A DNA stretch of 64,000 nt from Microbispora amethystogenes (GTDB taxonomy: Bacteria; Actinomycetota; Actinomycetes; Streptosporangiales; Streptosporangiaceae). A program made the translations under genes and the position numbers. Of the stretch, positions 16,550 through 25,372 are shown piece by piece (within the stretch, counting starts at the first letter, position 1; each line of letters opens with the position of its first letter). The notes beneath the pieces were generated by a model that saw only the letters and a program-made list of their open reading frames with translations, had not been told where the DNA came from and ran no database searches. The DNA lies in NCBI RefSeq assembly GCF_016863015.1, contig NZ_BOOB01000004.1, forward strand, positions 124,001-188,000, in the 5' to 3' direction.

Positions 16550-18271
16550 GTGCAGGTGTCGGACAGCGGGGGCGGGACTCCCGTGCGGGGGCGGCCCTTC
16601 GGCGAACCGCTCCTCGGCGGAGCGGGCGTGAGCGAGGCGTTCTGGGGTGAAGAGCTTCCGGGGCGGGGTGGGCGGCTCCGGCGCTGGGGGCGCGCGCGGC
16701 TGGCTCCTCGGAATCCGGTGCGTCCGGTGGTCTGGGCGCGCGAGGACCTGCCGGGATGGGCGCGCCGGCACCGGTGGTTTCTCGGGGTGCTCGGGCTGGG
16801 GACGCTGCTGCGGCTGGTGACCGTGCTCGGCTACCGGCCCGCGCTGTGGTTCCCCGACTCCTACACGTACGTGGTCACCGCCATGCGGCCGAGGCCGGAC
16901 CTCGTCCGCCCGGCGGGCTATTCGATGTTCCTGCGGCTGTTCGAGGCGTTCCACAGCTTCGCCCTGGTGGTGACCGTCCAGCACGTGCTGGGGCTGCTCA
17001 CCGGCGTGATGGTCTACGTCACCGTTCTGCGGCGCGGAAGCCGCGCGTGGGCCGCCGTCCTGGCCTGTGTGCCGGTGCTGCTCGACGCCTACCAGATCGA
17101 GCTGGAGCACCTGCTCGTCTCCGATTCGCTGTTCACGTTCCTGCTGGTCGCGGCGGTGTGCCTGGCGATGCGCCGGCCGCTGACGGCGCGTGCGTCCGCC
17201 GCGCTCGGCCTCCTGCTGGCCGCCGCCACGCTGACCAGGACCATCGGGCTCCCGCTGATCGCCGTCTTCGCGTTGTTCCTGCTCGCGTACGGCATGCGGC
17301 GAGCGGGCGCCGCGACGGAAACCACGGCGGAAGCGATGGCGGAGAGCAAAGGCACGGTACGGCCGGGCAGGGTGGTGGCCGCGGTCGTCCTGCCCTTCCT
17401 GGTGACCGCGCTCGTGCCGGTCGCCGCGTACGCCGGCTGGTTCTACGCGACCCACCAGCGGTTCGGGATCATCGGCTCGAACGGCGTCTTCCTCTACGCC
17501 CGGACGATGTCGTTCGCCGACTGCGCGGTGATGGACCCGCCGGCCGACCTCGCCGTGCTGTGCGATCCCCGGCCGCCCGCGGCCCGCCCGGTGTCCCAGG
17601 AGTACATCTGGGACGCCGCCTCACCCCTGGTCCGGCTGCCCGGCATCACGTTCACCAAGGAGACCGACACGCTGGCCGGGAGGTTCGCCTCGCTCGCGAT
17701 CCGCAGCCAGCCGCTCGACTACCTCCGTACGACACTGATCGAACTGGGCCGGTCCTTCACGCCCGGGCGGCCCGTCTACCCGGACGCCGACACCTACGGC
17801 TACTACCGCTTCCCGGCGACCGTGCCGCCGCCGCCCGGCCGGTATCCCGCCCTGGTGGGCAAGGAGTTCGCCCGGCGCTACGAGCAGGGGTCGCTCACGG
17901 TCCGCATCGCCGAGCCGCTCGCGGGCTGGATGCGCGGCTACCAGCGGGTGGCGTGGCTGCCCGGGGCGGCGCTGCTGGCCGTCCTCCTGGTGCCGCCCGC
18001 CGCGTGGGCGGCGAGGAGGATGACAGCGGCCCGAAGGGATCCGGGAACGCCGGCGCCCGGCGGCTGGCTGCTCGGCTGGACGACGGCCTGGGCGCTGCTG
18101 CTCGTTCCCGCCGCGACGGCGCAGTTCGACTACCGCTACGCGCTGCCCGCGGTGCCGCTCGCCTGCCTGGCCGCCGCGCTGGCCGTCACACAGTCGGCCA
18201 CACACGCGGCGACGCGCACCACCACACGGGCCGCCGCACCGGTGTCGGAAGGCCGCCACGAGGGTGCCTGA
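16550..18271 (+). CDS. Polytopic membrane protein, GT-C (GT39/GT83-like) glycosyltransferase-like
   Basis: About 573 residues: an Arg/Gly-rich cytoplasmic tail of 75 residues, then roughly ten membrane helices. Just after the first helix, WFPDSYTYVVTAMRP carries an acidic residue where GT-C enzymes such as ArnT and protein mannosyltransferases place catalytic Asp. A large external loop (IIGSNGVFLYARTMSFADC through EYIWDAASPLVRLPG) is rich in aromatics and has paired cysteines. Such enzymes take a sugar from polyprenyl phosphate outside the membrane. GTG 16550 and GTG 16556 are both possible; the second has the better spacing to GGGGGGCGA. No neighbour fixes the substrate. Confidence 0.72.
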   Translation: MQVSDSGGGTPVRGRPFGEPLLGGAGVSEAFWGEELPGRGGRLRRWGRARLAPRNPVRPVVWAREDLPGWARRHRWFLGVLGLGTLLRLVTVLGYRPALWFPDSYTYVVTAMRPRPDLVRPAGYSMFLRLFEAFHSFALVVTVQHVLGLLTGVMVYVTVLRRGSRAWAAVLACVPVLLDAYQIELEHLLVSDSLFTFLLVAAVCLAMRRPLTARASAALGLLLAAATLTRTIGLPLIAVFALFLLAYGMRRAGAATETTAEAMAESKGTVRPGRVVAAVVLPFLVTALVPVAAYAGWFYATHQRFGIIGSNGVFLYARTMSFADCAVMDPPADLAVLCDPRPPAARPVSQEYIWDAASPLVRLPGITFTKETDTLAGRFASLAIRSQPLDYLRTTLIELGRSFTPGRPVYPDADTYGYYRFPATVPPPPGRYPALVGKEFARRYEQGSLTVRIAEPLAGWMRGYQRVAWLPGAALLAVLLVPPAAWAARRMTAARRDPGTPAPGGWLLGWTTAWALLLVPAATAQFDYRYALPAVPLACLAAALAVTQSATHAATRTTTRAAAPVSEGRHEGA

Positions 18272-18520
18272 GCGCCCATTCCGTTGGGGCCCAGCCAGGG
18301 TGATGCGACCTGGACGAATGGCGTGAAGAACACCAAGTCGGGGTAAAGACAAACTGATTCTCATACCCAAAATGTCGGTGTTTAGTATGCTCTGGCCCTG
18401 GATCAAGGGGGCAGTGGCGCGGCGCATGCCGGGCCTGGATCCTCCCAATCGTGGCGCCCGCAGGCGCTCCCGTGACCTACGCTCGGAGCGCGCCCCGTGA
18501 TCGCCAGGCAAGGAGGACAA
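18272..18520 (+). promoter_or_regulatory. Upstream region of the LCP operon, less GC-rich
   Basis: This 250-base stretch has an AT-rich core around 18335-18395 that contains TAGTAT (18383-18388), a reasonable -10 element, but I see no good -35 at 16-18 bases. It probably holds the promoter for the leader ORF and LCP gene. No gene is visible in it. Confidence 0.4.
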
Positions 18521-18595
18521 GTGTGCGAGCGAAACGTTGACCCTGTCGGCCTCTCGCCCACTCGTCCCGCCGCTTCCTGGGCGGGCCCGCGGTGA
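18521..18595 (+). CDS. 24-codon leader ORF coupled to the LCP gene
   Basis: AAGGAGGACAA stands directly before a GTG at 18521. This is the only strong ribosome binding site in the region. It opens a short frame (MCERNVDPVGLSPTRPAASW and four more residues) that ends at TGA 18593-18595, overlapping the GTG start of the LCP gene at 18592 (GTGA). The LCP start has no ribosome binding site of its own. The simplest reading is a leader peptide whose translation delivers ribosomes to the LCP start. The peptide has no recognisable motif. Alternatively the strong site initiates a differently framed product, but I see no in-frame route. Confidence 0.55.
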   Translation: MCERNVDPVGLSPTRPAASWAGPR

Positions 18596-20673
18596 GCGAG
18601 CGCAGGCGCGTCACCCCGCCCGCCGGGCCTCCTCCCGCCTCCGCTGACCAGAGGGTCTGGGGTCACTCCGACGACGGCTCGTACGGCGGCGCCTTCCAGC
18701 CGCCGGCGCGTGGCGGCAGAGGAGCGGCCCCCGTGCCCGCAGGCTACGCCGACCTGCCGGCCGACCCCGCGGGCTACGCGGACATGCCGCGCGGACGCAG
18801 GCAGCAGCCGGGCGACCTCCCTCCCGGCCCGCCAGAGGGCGGCCGGGGACGCCGCCGCTCCGGCCAGCGCCCCGAGCCGGGTCACGAGCCGGGCTACGGA
18901 CCCGCTTACGGGCCGGGTGACGAGGCCCGCTTCGACCCCACCCGCGAGGCCCGCCGCCCCGCCGGCGACGGCCACGAGAGCGAGCCGCCCCGGCGGCGGG
19001 GCCGCAGGCGCGGCGACGAGGAGACCGCTTACGGCGTCTCCCCCGCCGGACCAGGCGGACCGGCCGTACCCGGCGAACCCGCCGGTCGCCGGCGGCGCGA
19101 GCCCGGCGGCGACCGCGGGCGCGGCGAGTCCGGCGGCGACCGCGGACGTCGCGCCTCGGGTGGCGGCGACGGCCTGCCTCCGGACGACGAGCCGCCCTCC
19201 CGGCGCGGATCGGGTGGCGGCCGGTCGCGCCTGAGCGTCGGCGGCTGGATCAGCATCGCGCTGACCTGCGTGCTGGTGATCGGCACGCTGACGGCCTACA
19301 AGGTCTACCGGAGCACGCTCGGCCTGATCAACAGGGGCGCGTCCACCGACGAACTCGACAAGAACCGTCCCGTGAGCCCGACCGGTGCGATCAACGTGCT
19401 GCTCGTCGGCTCGGACACCCGTGCCGGTGACAACAAGAGGTACGGCCAGCACCTGGTCAACGACGGCGAGCGCACCGACACGATCATGCTGCTGCACGTG
19501 TCGCCCAACCGGGACGCGGCGACGCTGCTGAGCTTCCCCCGCGACTCGATGGTGCTGATCCCCGCCTGCTACTCCCGCAACAAGACGCTGATCCCCGCGC
19601 ACACGGGGATGATCAACTCCGCGTTCTCCGACGGCGGGATGATCTGCACCCGCCGCACGATCGAGAGCCTCACCAACATCCGCATCGACCACTTCATGAA
19701 GGTGGACTTCACCGGCTTCAAGAACATCGTGAACGCGCTCGGCGGCATCCAGATCTGCCTGCCGCAGGCGGTCAACGACAAGAACTCGAAGCTCACGCTC
19801 CCCGCCGGCAAGCAGGTCGTGATGGGCGAGGCCGCGCTGGGCTACGTACGGCTGCGCCACATCGGCGACGGCAGCGACATCTCCCGGATCAAGCGCCAGC
19901 AGGTCTTCATCTCCCAGGTGGTGAAGAAGGCGACCAGCAGCGCGCTGCTCAGGGACGTCGGCAAGCTGCAGAAGTTCATCGCGGCCGCGGCCCGGTCCGT
20001 CACGATGGACGACGCGCTCAACACCGAGGAGCTCATCAAGATCGCGACGAGTGCCCAGAAGCTCTCGGCCAAGGGCTTCAAGGCCACCACGGTCCCGTGG
20101 GAGCCGTACTCGGCCGACAAGAACCGCGTGCAGTGGAAGCAGCCGGCCGCCGACAACCTGTTCCGGGCCATCGCGAACGACACCGAGGTGACGCCCACCG
20201 CCTCCGCGAGCCCGGCCGCGTCCGCCGCCGCCTCGCCGAGCGGCCCTGTGATCACCAAGCCGCAGCAGGTCAAGGTTCAGGTGTTCAACGGCACCAACAC
20301 GTCCGGCCTCGCCAAGGAGGTCGCCGAGGAGCTCACCGGGCTCGGCTTCAACGTCGTCGGGGTCGGCGACGCGAAGAAGCCCGACGGCAGCGACCAGCCC
20401 AAGACCATGGTCCGCTACACCGGCCAGGGCTGGAACTACTCCAAGATCCTGATCAGCAAGCTGCTCAACCCCGTCTCCCCGGAGACGGGCAAGGCGGCGA
20501 CAGGTCCGGTCCAGCCGTTCACCCCGGCGTCGCCGCCGCCGGACGCGCCCAAGGGCCGGGTGCGCGGGCCGATCGTCCAGCTGGTGATCGGCGCCGACTG
20601 GAAGGGCGTGCGGATTCCCCTCCAGGTCGGGGACAACGCGGTCACCGCCGACACCGACATCTGCTCCAGCTAG
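18592..20673 (+). CDS. LCP (LytR-CpsA-Psr) family glycopolymer ligase with LytR_C domain
   Basis: LCP enzymes move lipid-linked glycopolymers such as teichoic acids or arabinogalactan onto peptidoglycan outside the membrane. Residues 1-215 are a disordered Pro/Arg/Gly-rich cytoplasmic tail; 218-237 is the membrane helix (SIALTCVLVIGTL). The LCP domain follows: INVLLVGSDTRAG, GERTDTIMLLHVSPNRD, LLSFPRDSMVLIP, INSAFSDGG, VDFTGFKNIVNALGGI and LRHIGDGSDISRIKRQQ with the pyrophosphate-binding arginines. After a Ser/Ala linker comes a LytR_C domain (VQVFNGTNTSGLAKEVAEEL). At 693 residues it is long because of the N-terminal tail. Start at GTG 18592, coupled to the leader ORF. A strong terminator follows. 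A second LCP gene lies at 41800-43314. Confidence 0.92.
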   Translation: MSERRRVTPPAGPPPASADQRVWGHSDDGSYGGAFQPPARGGRGAAPVPAGYADLPADPAGYADMPRGRRQQPGDLPPGPPEGGRGRRRSGQRPEPGHEPGYGPAYGPGDEARFDPTREARRPAGDGHESEPPRRRGRRRGDEETAYGVSPAGPGGPAVPGEPAGRRRREPGGDRGRGESGGDRGRRASGGGDGLPPDDEPPSRRGSGGGRSRLSVGGWISIALTCVLVIGTLTAYKVYRSTLGLINRGASTDELDKNRPVSPTGAINVLLVGSDTRAGDNKRYGQHLVNDGERTDTIMLLHVSPNRDAATLLSFPRDSMVLIPACYSRNKTLIPAHTGMINSAFSDGGMICTRRTIESLTNIRIDHFMKVDFTGFKNIVNALGGIQICLPQAVNDKNSKLTLPAGKQVVMGEAALGYVRLRHIGDGSDISRIKRQQVFISQVVKKATSSALLRDVGKLQKFIAAAARSVTMDDALNTEELIKIATSAQKLSAKGFKATTVPWEPYSADKNRVQWKQPAADNLFRAIANDTEVTPTASASPAASAAASPSGPVITKPQQVKVQVFNGTNTSGLAKEVAEELTGLGFNVVGVGDAKKPDGSDQPKTMVRYTGQGWNYSKILISKLLNPVSPETGKAATGPVQPFTPASPPPDAPKGRVRGPIVQLVIGADWKGVRIPLQVGDNAVTADTDICSS

Positions 20674-20677
20674 ACGC

Positions 20678-20735
20678 GTCGCCGGGGGCCGGACGGGACG
20701 GATACACCTGGCTTACGTCCGGCCCCCGAGGCGAC
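20678..20735 (+). terminator. Strong intrinsic terminator-like hairpin after the LCP gene
   Basis: GTCGCC then GGGGGCCGGACG at 20678-20695 pairs with CGTCCGGCCCCC then GGCGAC at 20716-20735: a 12-bp perfect GC stem extended by a further 6 bp across a small bulge, with a 20-base loop. It begins 4 bases after the stop codon. There is no T-tract. Confidence 0.75.
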
Positions 20736-20820
20736 AGAGGTGTCCAAGAACGTTAGGGTGGTGATCTGGCGAACGCGCCCCTGTTCGCCCGTTCGGCTGA
20801 TGCGCCGGGGCGCCTTCGCC

Positions 20821-20983
20821 AGGGAGTGTCTGACAAATGCTGTCCGTCGCGAGCGGGGATCCAGGTGGATGCATCGCAAGGCGGAGGAGGAGGTCGGAGC
20901 GGAGCCTCCGGCCGACGACGACAACGCAGCGAGGCGCCGCCTGGGCCACGCGCAGCAGGGCATGATTTGTCAGACACGACCTA
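20821..20983. mobile_element. MITE-like non-coding element with terminal inverted repeats
   Basis: The perfect 13-bp inverted repeat GTGTCTGACAAAT (20826-20838) / ATTTGTCAGACAC (20965-20977) bounds about 150 bases. Similarity continues outward (AGGGA versus AGGTC on the reverse complement). The interior has imperfect dyad symmetry (CCAGG near 20860 against CCTGG near 20940; GCAAGGCG against CGAGGCG). No transposase or gene is inside. The end sequence is of the type seen on IS5-like actinomycete elements, so it may be mobilised in trans; this link is from memory. I found no clear target-site duplication. Confidence 0.7.
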
Positions 20984-21075
20984 GTGTCCGAAAGGACGCG
21001 GTGACACGCCTCGGGTGCCCCTGGAGCGTGGCCGTCCCCCGAGCCTCCCCCGACAGATAGCTGAGCGTTTCTCCC

Positions 21076-23439
21076 GTGAGTGACACCCGCCGTCATCCCC
21101 CGGTTCCCGGTTCCCCGCCAGGCGTCGACGCCGACGCCGAAGAGGCTCCCACCGGAGTGATAGGCCGCATCACCGGAGACTGGCCCGCTCCGGACGGCGG
21201 TCCGGCCCGCCGGGAGCCGTCGGCCACGGGCGCTCCGGTGCGCGAACCCCACGCGGACCAGCCCGGCGCGCCGGCTCACGGCCGCCACGAGGGCACCGCC
21301 CCGGATCCGGCCGCGGAGAGCGACCCCGGTCTGCCCGTGCGCGGACGCCACGAGGACGGCCGGCCGGGCGACGCGACGCCGCAGGCGCAGGCCCCGGCAG
21401 GCGGGGCGGCTCCCGCGGGCCAGGCGCCGTACGAGAAGCAGCCCCTGCCCGTACGTACGCCGCGCAGGCCGGGGGCCGCCCGGCTGGGCGCGCCGCCCGA
21501 GTCCGCGCCCTCCGCCCCGGGATTCGACTACTTCTCCGCCGGTCGGGGGCAGACCGGTCCCGGCCGGGGACCGAACGGGCCGGGCAGGCGGCCCCTGGCG
21601 TCCGGCCCGGACGCTCCCACGCCCGTCCCCGGCGGCACCCCCGCCTTCCCCGCCCCGGCATTCGGCGGCGGCGAAACCGAGTCCTTCGGAACGCCACCGT
21701 CCTTCCCCGCTCCCGCCTTCGGCGGCGGCGGAACCGACGTGTTGGGGACACCGCCGAACCCCACCGCTCCACCGCCCGCCTTCCCCGCCCCGGCATTCGG
21801 GGGCGGCGGAACCGATGTCTTCGGAACGCCGCCGAACCCGGCCGCTGCACCGCCCGCCTTCCCCACTCCGGCCTTCGGCGGTCCCGAGGCCGGTCCCGAC
21901 ATGTCCGTGAACCCGTTCCTGGACACCCCGCCGACCGGCACCGCCGCGCTCTCCTCGCCTCCGGACGATCCCTTCGGCGTCCCGCCCTACTCGCAGCGGA
22001 CCGCGTCCGCTGGTCGCGGCGAACGGCCGTTCCCGGACGACGACCCGCCCACCGCCTTCCAGGCGCCGATCACCGACTTCACGGCCCCTCCCCCGCCCCC
22101 TGGAGGAGCGGCCTCGCACGCCGCGCCCGCCGCCTTCCAGGCCGCGCCCGTGCCGGAGGCCCCGGCGGCCCCCGCGTGGCCCGGCCCGGAGGGCGACCCC
22201 GGCCAGTGGGACCCCTGGCGGCGCGCCCAGGACGACGGTGTGCCGGACCCCCGCCCGACGGGCCCGCTCGGCAGGCCGCTGCGCGCTCCGCTGCCCGCCT
22301 GGGCCGAGGCGCCCAGCCGGTCCGCCGACCCGTTCGGCGATCCGTTCGCCCGGCGTACGGACCGGCAGGACGGGATGGAGGGCGGCGACCCCGGGCAGGA
22401 GCCCGAGCAGGAGCCCGCGCCCCGGGCCAGGAAGCCGCGCGATCCCTACCTGGACAACGTGAAGTTCGTCGGCATCGCCCTGGTGCCGATCGGGCACGCG
22501 CTGGTCCCGACGCTCGCGGCCGACTCGTCCCGGGCGGCGTACCTGTTCATCTACGTCTTCCACATGCCGCTGTTCGTCATCATCAGCGGCTACCTGTCCA
22601 GGAACTTCTGGAACTCCAACGCGAAGACCAACAAGCTGGTCGACACGTTCCTCGTGCCGTACGTGATCGTCGAGGTGGGCTACGCCCTGCTGCGCACCGC
22701 CTTCGGGCACAAGTTCAGCATCACGATCATGGACCCGGCGTGGTTGAACTGGTATCTGCTGGCGCTGCTCTTCTGGCGGCTGTCCACACCCGTGTGGAAG
22801 CGCATGCGCTATCCGTTCGTGATCTCGGTCGCGGTGTATCTCTTCGCCGGGTTCTCCGAACTGACCGGTGACTTCAGCATGGACCGGTTCTTCGGCCTGC
22901 TGCCGTTCTTCGTGCTCGGCCTCGTGCTCAAGCCGGAGGTCTTCGACTTCCTCAAGCAGCGCTGGGTGCGGGCGCTGTCGGTGGTCGTCCTGCTCGGCGC
23001 GGCGGGCGTGGCCGTCTTCCTCGTGACGAACTACTCGATCAAGCTCGGCCCGATCTACTACAAGAACAGCTTCAAGGACCTCCACCTGGTGTGGTGGAAG
23101 GGCATGGCCCTGCGCACGGGCCTGCTCGTGGCCGCGCTGGCCATGTCGGCGGCCGTGATGTCGCTGGTCCCCCGGCGGCAGACGTGGTTCACCGACCTCG
23201 GCACCCGCACGCTCTACTGCTACCTGCTGCACGGCGTGCCCGTCATGATCGCCAAGGAGATGGGCTGGCTCAGCGTGCCCTGGCTGTACGGCCCCCTCGG
23301 GGTGGCGGCCATCGTGTGCTCGTGCTTCGCCCTGGCCATCGTGCTGTGCCTGCCGGTGACCCGCACCGCGTTCAAGTGGCTGCTGGAGCCCCGCCTCACC
23401 TGGCTCTACCGCAGACCGAGCGCGCAGGCGACGAAATAG
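21076..23439 (+). CDS. Acyltransferase-3 family membrane protein with long disordered N-terminal tail
   Basis: The C-terminal 330 residues are a polytopic acyltransferase-3 (OafA/fucose-4-O-acetylase-like) domain: DPYLDNVKFVGIALVPIGHA has the D-x-K...H opening of the family, FHMPLFVIISGYLSR is its second signature, and about ten helices follow. Such proteins O-acetylate extracellular sugars or polymers. The first 455 residues are Pro/Gly/Ala-rich and predicted disordered, with three tandem FPAPAFGGGGTDVFGTPP-like repeats. Catalytic domains of this family normally start within 20-30 residues of the N-terminus, so the tail is unusual. GTG start at 21076. Genes on both sides encode glycan enzymes, which fits modification of an envelope polymer. 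Confidence 0.82.
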   Translation: MSDTRRHPPVPGSPPGVDADAEEAPTGVIGRITGDWPAPDGGPARREPSATGAPVREPHADQPGAPAHGRHEGTAPDPAAESDPGLPVRGRHEDGRPGDATPQAQAPAGGAAPAGQAPYEKQPLPVRTPRRPGAARLGAPPESAPSAPGFDYFSAGRGQTGPGRGPNGPGRRPLASGPDAPTPVPGGTPAFPAPAFGGGETESFGTPPSFPAPAFGGGGTDVLGTPPNPTAPPPAFPAPAFGGGGTDVFGTPPNPAAAPPAFPTPAFGGPEAGPDMSVNPFLDTPPTGTAALSSPPDDPFGVPPYSQRTASAGRGERPFPDDDPPTAFQAPITDFTAPPPPPGGAASHAAPAAFQAAPVPEAPAAPAWPGPEGDPGQWDPWRRAQDDGVPDPRPTGPLGRPLRAPLPAWAEAPSRSADPFGDPFARRTDRQDGMEGGDPGQEPEQEPAPRARKPRDPYLDNVKFVGIALVPIGHALVPTLAADSSRAAYLFIYVFHMPLFVIISGYLSRNFWNSNAKTNKLVDTFLVPYVIVEVGYALLRTAFGHKFSITIMDPAWLNWYLLALLFWRLSTPVWKRMRYPFVISVAVYLFAGFSELTGDFSMDRFFGLLPFFVLGLVLKPEVFDFLKQRWVRALSVVVLLGAAGVAVFLVTNYSIKLGPIYYKNSFKDLHLVWWKGMALRTGLLVAALAMSAAVMSLVPRRQTWFTDLGTRTLYCYLLHGVPVMIAKEMGWLSVPWLYGPLGVAAIVCSCFALAIVLCLPVTRTAFKWLLEPRLTWLYRRPSAQATK
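21646..21882 (+). repeat. In-frame tandem repeats in the acyltransferase tail
   Basis: Three near-identical units of 19-26 codons with consensus FPAPAFGGGGTDVFGTPPNP plus a truncated fourth (FPTPAFGG) lie in the disordered region. The DNA is also strongly repeated (CCGGCATTCGG and GGAACGCCGCC recur), so copy number may vary among strains. Confidence 0.85.
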
Positions 23440-23525
23440 CGCCCGCACGGGAAGTTCAACCGCATTTCGGGGAGCATTCACCCGAGGCATCCGGTCATTT
23501 CGGACTGCGCGGCCAGCCTCCCTGT

Positions 23526-24737
23526 ATGAGGGTATGTGTCGCCACGACCGTGCATCACCCGGAGGACGCGCGGATCACCCACCGGCAGATCCGGGCGCTG
23601 CTCGACGCGGGACACGAGGTGACCTTCGTCGCGCCGTTCACCCACTGCAACGTGACGCCGTCGCAGGGGATCCGGGCCGTCGACGTGCCCCGGGCGGTGG
23701 GCCTGCACCGGAGCAGGGCGCTGCGGGCGTCCTCCTCGGCCCTGCGCAGGGCCTCCCGGGACGCCGACCTGCTGCTCGTGCACGACATCGAGCTGCTGCT
23801 CACCCTGCCGCGCAGAAGGCCGCCCACGGTCTGGGACGTCCACGAGGACACGATCGCCGCGCTGGACACCAAGTCGTACCTTCCGGGGCCGCTGCGCGGC
23901 GTCCTGCCGCCGCTGATCCGGGCGATCGAGAGCCGGGCCGAGCGCCGCCTCCACCTGATCCTCGCCGAGGAGGCCTACCGTGCGCGCTTCCCCGGGCCGC
24001 ACCCCGTCGTGCCCAACCACACGTACGTGCCGCCGACGCCGCCTCCGCCGCCCGGCGACTCCCGCGTCGTCTACGTCGGGCACATCTCCGCGGCGCGGGG
24101 CGCCGCCGAGATGATCGAGGTCGCCCGGCGGCTGCGCCCGTACGGCATCCGCCTGGACCTGATCGGGCCGGCCGACGCCGCGGTCCGCCCGATGCTGCGC
24201 GACGCGCAGCGCGAGGGCGTGCTCGACTGGTTCGGGTACGTCCCCAACCGGCACGCGCTGCGGATGGCCGAGGGCGCCCTGGCCGGGCTGTCCCTCCTGC
24301 ACGACCTGCCGAACTACCGGCAGTCGACGCCCACGAAGATCATCGAGTACATGGCGCGCGGCATCCCCGTCGTGACGACCCCGCTGCCGAACGCCGCGTC
24401 CCTGGTCGGACGGGTCGACTGCGGCACGATCGTCCCCTTCGGCGAGGCCGGGCCGGACGCCGGGGCGGTCACCGACCCGGCGTCCGAGTCGGCGTCCGAC
24501 ACGGTGACCGACGCGGTCGTCCGGGCGGTGCTGCGGCTGCGCGACGACCCCAACCGGCGGGCCGCGATGGGCACCCGGGGGTACGTCGAGGCGCTCAACC
24601 ACTACCACTGGCCCGCGGTGGCCGGGGAGTTCGTCGCCCTGCTGGAGCGGTGGGCCGAGGCCCCCGGCCCCGCTCCCCGGCCCGGCTCGACGCGTCCGCG
24701 GATCACCGGGACGCGGCCAGCAGGCGCGTACCGGTGA
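23526..24737 (+). CDS. Glycosyltransferase, GT4/GT-B family
   Basis: 403-residue GT-B enzyme from the ATG at 23526. MRVCVATTVHHPEDARITHR is the substrate-side opening typical of a GT4 subgroup in polysaccharide loci. The donor domain has SRVVYVGHISAARGAAEMIE, LDLIGPADAAVRP, GVLDWFGYVPNRHAL and STPTKIIEYMARGIPVVTTP with the conserved KxxEYMA element. The last 30 residues are Pro/Arg-rich. It follows the acyltransferase gene by 86 bases and overlaps the convergent membrane-protein gene tail to tail by 35 bases. The sugar is unknown. Confidence 0.86.
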   Translation: MRVCVATTVHHPEDARITHRQIRALLDAGHEVTFVAPFTHCNVTPSQGIRAVDVPRAVGLHRSRALRASSSALRRASRDADLLLVHDIELLLTLPRRRPPTVWDVHEDTIAALDTKSYLPGPLRGVLPPLIRAIESRAERRLHLILAEEAYRARFPGPHPVVPNHTYVPPTPPPPPGDSRVVYVGHISAARGAAEMIEVARRLRPYGIRLDLIGPADAAVRPMLRDAQREGVLDWFGYVPNRHALRMAEGALAGLSLLHDLPNYRQSTPTKIIEYMARGIPVVTTPLPNAASLVGRVDCGTIVPFGEAGPDAGAVTDPASESASDTVTDAVVRAVLRLRDDPNRRAAMGTRGYVEALNHYHWPAVAGEFVALLERWAEAPGPAPRPGSTRPRITGTRPAGAYR

Positions 24738-25362
24738 CGGCCAGGCCGACGGCCTGGGCGAGCGCACCGGCGACCTCGAACCACTCGGTGCCGGCCACGA
24801 GCCCGATCACGTGCAGCGGCGGCCACGCGATGACCCCGGCGGCGGCCCACAGCGGCACCACACGGGCGTGGAGCAGGGCCAGCCCGAGCAGCAGCGTGCC
24901 GACGAGGTTGCCGAGCGCGAAGAGCAGGAACACCCAGATGCCCGTCGGGTCGCTCTGGGCGCCGTCGACGACCGCCGCGTAATCGGCGACACGGTCCCCG
25001 CGTTCCGCCATGACGATGTCGGTGATCCCCGCGAACGCGACCGCGAAGTAGCAGATGTACCCGCCTGCCACGAGGGTCGCGCCGAGGGCCCCGAGCCTGC
25101 GGCTCCGGTCGTCGATGAGGCGCCTGGCGCCGAGGGCGGCCGGAACCATGAGCAGGCTTCCCAGCATGGCGGCGACGGTGCTGAGGCGGTACAGGCCGGG
25201 ATTGGCCGCCACGAGGGCGAGCGTGTTCGCCCCGGTGCTGTCGTCTCCTCCAGCGCGGGTGGCCCAGGCGTAGGCGCCGTTCGCGACGACGAAGCCCCAC
25301 GGCGCGGTGAACAGTGCCAGGGCGAGCGGCAGATGACGAGTGTGCGGCGGAGCCGTTTCCAT
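24703..25362 (-). CDS. Polytopic membrane protein of unknown function
   Basis: 219 residues with about six hydrophobic helices (LALALFTAPWGFVVANGAYAW, VAAMLGSLLMVPAAL, GATLVAGGYICYFAVAFAG, WVFLLFALGNLVGTLLLGLA and others). The overall pattern resembles DUF4386-type actinobacterial membrane proteins, but I am not sure of the family. The ATG at 25362 has AAGGAGAATCC upstream. It is the second gene of a two-gene unit with 25373-25723, only 10 bases away. Its 3' end overlaps the convergent glycosyltransferase gene. Confidence 0.72.
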   Translation of the reverse strand: METAPPHTRHLPLALALFTAPWGFVVANGAYAWATRAGGDDSTGANTLALVAANPGLYRLSTVAAMLGSLLMVPAALGARRLIDDRSRRLGALGATLVAGGYICYFAVAFAGITDIVMAERGDRVADYAAVVDGAQSDPTGIWVFLLFALGNLVGTLLLGLALLHARVVPLWAAAGVIAWPPLHVIGLVAGTEWFEVAGALAQAVGLAVTGTRLLAASR

Positions 25363-25372
25363 GGATTCTCCT

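Noticed and set aside
20713-23490. A 925-residue minus-strand open frame
   Set aside because: It is Arg/Gly/Val-rich with no motif and lies antiparallel to the acyltransferase gene, whose domain is clear; a high-GC shadow.
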